In this document: positions 57,433 to 59,398 of the stretch, piece by piece
Position numbering within the stretch: the first letter of the stretch is position 1
How the letters are laid out: every line of letters begins with the position of its first letter
IMG/VR virus record: IMGVR_UViG_3300044993_000568
Location: 1-59,398 of that record
Direction: 5' to 3' (one strand)
DNA: 59,398 nt
Origin: a virus
Notes under the pieces: generated by a model
What the model was told of the DNA's origin: nothing
Database searches by the model: none
What the model saw: only the letters and a program-made list of their open reading frames with translations
Made by a program: the position numbers and the translations under genes

Positions 57433-57837
57433 TTAAGGTTTAAAAAACCTCTGCCCTGATGCTGGCGGGACTATTTGCATGTGTACCCAATTTTTTGTTG
57501 CCGAAAAATCTTCCATCCATAATCCAATTTCTTCCATAAGCTTCTCGTTCTTCAAGATCCACCGCTGAAGCTCTTGCTTTGGATCAGAAATATCTACGGC
57601 CTGACCAAACAAATGCCTACTTCGCATAGGAATTTTGGATTGGTCAGTAATCCCTTTTTCACGATAAATCCTCAAATGGTCCTGCATAGTTCTCAAGCCA
57701 GATGTCACGGTCATCGGCTTGCCGTAGGCTGCTCTTACTTTGTTAACGCGCTCTAAAAGTACAGCCAAATTTCTTTGAATCTCTGGGCTCTGGTCTTCTA
57801 GCTTGGCGTTTCTTAAGATCTCACTCATCTTTATCAT
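57433..57837 (-). CDS. M15-family peptidase, endolysin-like
   Basis: The 134-residue protein has the M15 peptidase signatures: VTSGLRTMQDH, SRHLFGQAVDIS (H and D zinc ligands) and NWVHMQ (third ligand). Phage M15 enzymes cut peptidoglycan cross-links (L-Ala-D-Glu or D-Ala-D-Ala type) for lysis. There is no signal peptide, so a holin would be needed, and none is recognised in the window. It overlaps the zinc-ribbon gene by 17 bases and starts after AGAGG. Confidence 0.85.
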   Translation of the reverse strand: MIKMSEILRNAKLEDQSPEIQRNLAVLLERVNKVRAAYGKPMTVTSGLRTMQDHLRIYREKGITDQSKIPMRSRHLFGQAVDISDPKQELQRWILKNEKLMEEIGLWMEDFSATKNWVHMQIVPPASGQRFFKP

Positions 57838-58012
57838 CTGTAGCCTCTTCCTGTTTTTGTAGTTCCTCTAACTGTTTTTGAAGCTCTTTAATCAATTCGT
57901 TCTGGCCTTTTTTATCAATGCAAAAATTACAAGTTGGGCATTTCTTCCATCCGGCCAAAGTTGGATGGCTAAGCATGTACGAAAAACATAGCGGGCAAAA
58001 CTTGGGCTGCAT
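57821..58012 (-). CDS. Small zinc-ribbon plus coiled-coil protein
   Basis: This 63-residue protein begins MQPKFCPLCFSYMLSHPTL and has C-x2-C twice (FCPLC, KCPTC), then a coiled coil (NELIKELQKQLEELQKQEE) and an acidic end. It lies directly between the endolysin and the 265-residue gene in one operon. It could regulate transcription of this lysis-side group, but that is a guess. Confidence 0.6.
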   Translation of the reverse strand: MQPKFCPLCFSYMLSHPTLAGWKKCPTCNFCIDKKGQNELIKELQKQLEELQKQEEATDDKDE

Positions 58013-58015
58013 TTC

Positions 58016-58813
58016 TTAATCCAAGCTTTCGGCTAAAATATCCGCTAGAATAATTTGAAATTGTGGAGCATTAGTTGATGGGGCAAAATAATCATCAAAA
58101 CAAAACTTCACATTTTCTAGCCTGCGCCGCATTAATTTTCGAGCGAGTTTGGATACAAAATTATCGCCGCGCCTTTTTGCCCTAACCAAAGTAACCCAAT
58201 GATTAAGAATGTCGGTGTCGTTCTTTTTGTATTTAAATTTCCAAATCCATAGCCATGAGTTGATTAGCATTTCAATATCTAAAATAGGCAGTGCCCAGTC
58301 CAGTAGGCTCTTTTCCTTGATCCTAATCATTAAAGCCCAACACTTGGGGCCCATTAAGTCAGGAAGTTTCCAGGGCTTCTTTTCGTCTGTATTAGGATGC
58401 GAGTTTGTTGTGAGCACAAAGCCCCGAGTAGCCGCGCCGCATATAAGATCTTTTCCGAGATCGTGCAGATGCATGGCCCCAATAGCGGCAGCCACTGGCA
58501 GCCACTGGTCCCTAGACATTATGTCAAATCTTCCGAACCATCTACTTTTATCAACGTGCCTTGAGTAGTTACCTTTTCTATTGGGGTCCTTAAGCTTCAT
58601 TAGATTGGCATGGAAGCGTCCGCGCCAAATAAGGTACTCTGCGAGATTGATCTTGTTTTGGTCGTACAGTTCCCTGGCAATAAGAGCCATAAAGCCTTCT
58701 CTATGGAGCGTATCGCCCCCAGGGTGCTCGTCAGGCGCAGATTGCACTATAAGGCCATTTTCGTCAATATTGGGTTCCAATATCTTGTAATATTTTGAGT
58801 CAGTTAATTGCAT
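58016..58813 (-). CDS. Unknown protein (265 aa), first gene of the endolysin operon
   Basis: This 265-residue protein has no recognised motif. It has a helix-rich middle (QWLPVAAAIGAMHLHDLGKDLICGA) and a basic, aromatic C-terminal half (LLINSWLWIWKFKYKK-like segments and VSKLARKLMRRRLENVKF). The WLWIWKF cluster may associate with membranes but is not a clear transmembrane segment. Its place upstream of the endolysin would suit a lysis or virion role. It starts at ATG 58813 in the divergent region. Confidence 0.6.
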   Translation of the reverse strand: MQLTDSKYYKILEPNIDENGLIVQSAPDEHPGGDTLHREGFMALIARELYDQNKINLAEYLIWRGRFHANLMKLKDPNRKGNYSRHVDKSRWFGRFDIMSRDQWLPVAAAIGAMHLHDLGKDLICGAATRGFVLTTNSHPNTDEKKPWKLPDLMGPKCWALMIRIKEKSLLDWALPILDIEMLINSWLWIWKFKYKKNDTDILNHWVTLVRAKRRGDNFVSKLARKLMRRRLENVKFCFDDYFAPSTNAPQFQIILADILAESLD

Positions 58814-58962
58814 AAGTATTTGTAATTATTAAGTTTTAAACTTAAAGTATTAAAATGACAGGGTTTTTTATTAAATCTTGCAATTATGATATAATAGTAT
58901 TATTCTTTATGCATACTTATAGGCGCGGCTAACTAGATCTACAATATTGGGAGAGGTCATTT
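58814..58962. promoter_or_regulatory. Divergent intergenic region
   Basis: This 149-bp AT-rich gap holds promoter-like sequences, including TATAAT at 58890-58895 and GCATACTTATAG at 58911-58922, the latter also found at 778-789. A strong GGGAGAGG lies just before the ATG at 58963. No gene or terminator is seen here. Confidence 0.45.
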
Positions 58963-59196
58963 ATGAGCAAAGAAAACGATCTATGGACACAAGAAGAAGC
59001 TGACGAGCTTTTAAACATGCTAGAGGCGACTAATTTTATAATCGAAAACGGCGGTTTAAACTTTTGGGATGGCGACAAATTCCAATTCTCATTGGACGAT
59101 AAGCACAGGGCATGGATGCACTTGATGTGTTTGATGAATGTTCAGAACGAGGCACTATCAGTTTTACTGAAACGAAAAGAGGTCACATGGCAGTGA
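58963..59196 (+). CDS. Small unknown protein (77 aa)
   Basis: The 77-residue acidic protein begins MSKENDLWTQEEADELLNMLE and contains FIIENGGLNFWDGDKFQFSL. It has no motif or membrane segment. GGGAGAGG precedes the ATG. It overlaps the next gene by ten bases. Confidence 0.55.
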   Translation: MSKENDLWTQEEADELLNMLEATNFIIENGGLNFWDGDKFQFSLDDKHRAWMHLMCLMNVQNEALSVLLKRKEVTWQ

Positions 59197-59398
59197 CATA
59201 CGCAGAACTTGAGGCCAGGTACAATAAAACCAAGTCCAGGTTCATAGACTTAGACAAGCTGTGGGAAGTCAGGGACTATGTAGCAGATTGGGACGCTCCC
59301 TTTGCAGAATCTTTACTGATATGCCCGATAATTAAATTGCACGAAACCATGAATTATGATAGAACCAAAAGAAAGTCCACGACTTTAGTAGTGGGATG
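59187..59398 (+). CDS. Unknown protein, split by TnpB element 5 and cut by the window end
   Basis: The frame starts at ATG 59187 (MAVTYAELEARYNKTKSRF) and stays open to the window end. The last host residues are about HETMNY at the TTAT flank (59357); after that the codons read the element's left end. The true C-terminus is therefore hidden by the element. Its start overlaps the previous gene by ten bases. The function cannot be judged from this fragment. Confidence 0.5.
   Translation, partial: MAVTYAELEARYNKTKSRFIDLDKLWEVRDYVADWDAPFAESLLICPIIKLHETMNYDRTKRKSTTLVVG
59358..59398 (+). mobile_element. Left end of a fifth TnpB element (cut by window end)
   Basis: Begins GATAGAACC after an ATTAT flank, then the usual left-end sequence with a hairpin-like CCACGACT and AGTAGTGG that has one mismatch. 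Whether this copy is full or deleted cannot be seen. Confidence 0.75.

Noticed and set aside
1-59398. tRNA or rRNA genes
   Set aside because: No cloverleaf-type sequence with a CCA end or rRNA-like conserved block was noticed by eye; a tRNAscan run would be decisive.

Overview
The window looks like part of the genome of a large tailed double-stranded DNA phage (Caudoviricetes), not a bacterial chromosome. It has a complete head-packaging set: small and large terminase, portal, minor head protein, prohead protease, scaffold-like protein and major capsid protein. It also has a phage-type replication and recombination set, dense operons with ATGA and TAATG overlaps, and many small unknown genes. 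A lipobox lipoprotein, a thioredoxin with a signal peptide and two barrel-like secreted or anchored proteins point to a Gram-negative host; the host itself cannot be named from sequence alone. No tail genes and no tRNAs were seen, so this is one segment of a bigger genome.

Layout. 1-575: tandem, overlapping genes made of a xQLx tetrapeptide repeat. 612-754: a self-contained small RNA gene with promoter, hairpins and terminator. 793-2391: a homing-endonuclease-like protein fused to an acyltransferase-like domain. 2447-20536 (minus strand): the head module, then a GroES-like protein, a sigma-like factor, an SF2 helicase and an Mre11/SbcD-like nuclease. This block is split at 6272-7520 by four small plus-strand genes with two near-identical 52-bp promoter repeats. 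20537-20717: a divergent promoter region. 20718-43370 (plus strand): GroEL with an intein, SbcC/Rad50-like ATPase, RuvC-like nuclease, DnaE-type polymerase, ssDNA-binding protein, UvsX/RecA, primase, DnaB-like helicase, an AAA+ ATPase and a ClpP-like protease. 43346-53174: an accessory zone invaded by IS200/IS605-type TnpB elements, with a membrane subtilase, UDG-like protein, peptide deformylase, thioredoxin and an aminotransferase-like enzyme. 53600-57401: lipoprotein, barrel-like protein, VWA/metallopeptidase and a DUF6745-like protein. 57433-58813 (minus strand): M15 endolysin-like peptidase and neighbours. The window ends inside another gene that has been hit by a fifth TnpB-element end.

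The main points of interest are these. (1) The phage GroEL carries an intein in its ATP-binding GDGTT motif that has every visible hallmark of a class 3 intein (Trp-Cys-Thr motif, no N-terminal nucleophile), and a GroES-like partner lies nearby. (2) Five TnpB-element ends are present: two full elements, two internally deleted copies that keep the guide-RNA end, and one cut by the window edge. Their RNA hairpins show compensatory base changes, and removing two of them in silico restores phage genes exactly. (3) There is an apparently new structured small RNA at 646-754. (4) A sequence motif is shared by the capsid protein N-terminus and the prohead protease C-terminus and is probably a maturation cleavage site. 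Function calls rest on motif recognition by eye; no database search was run.
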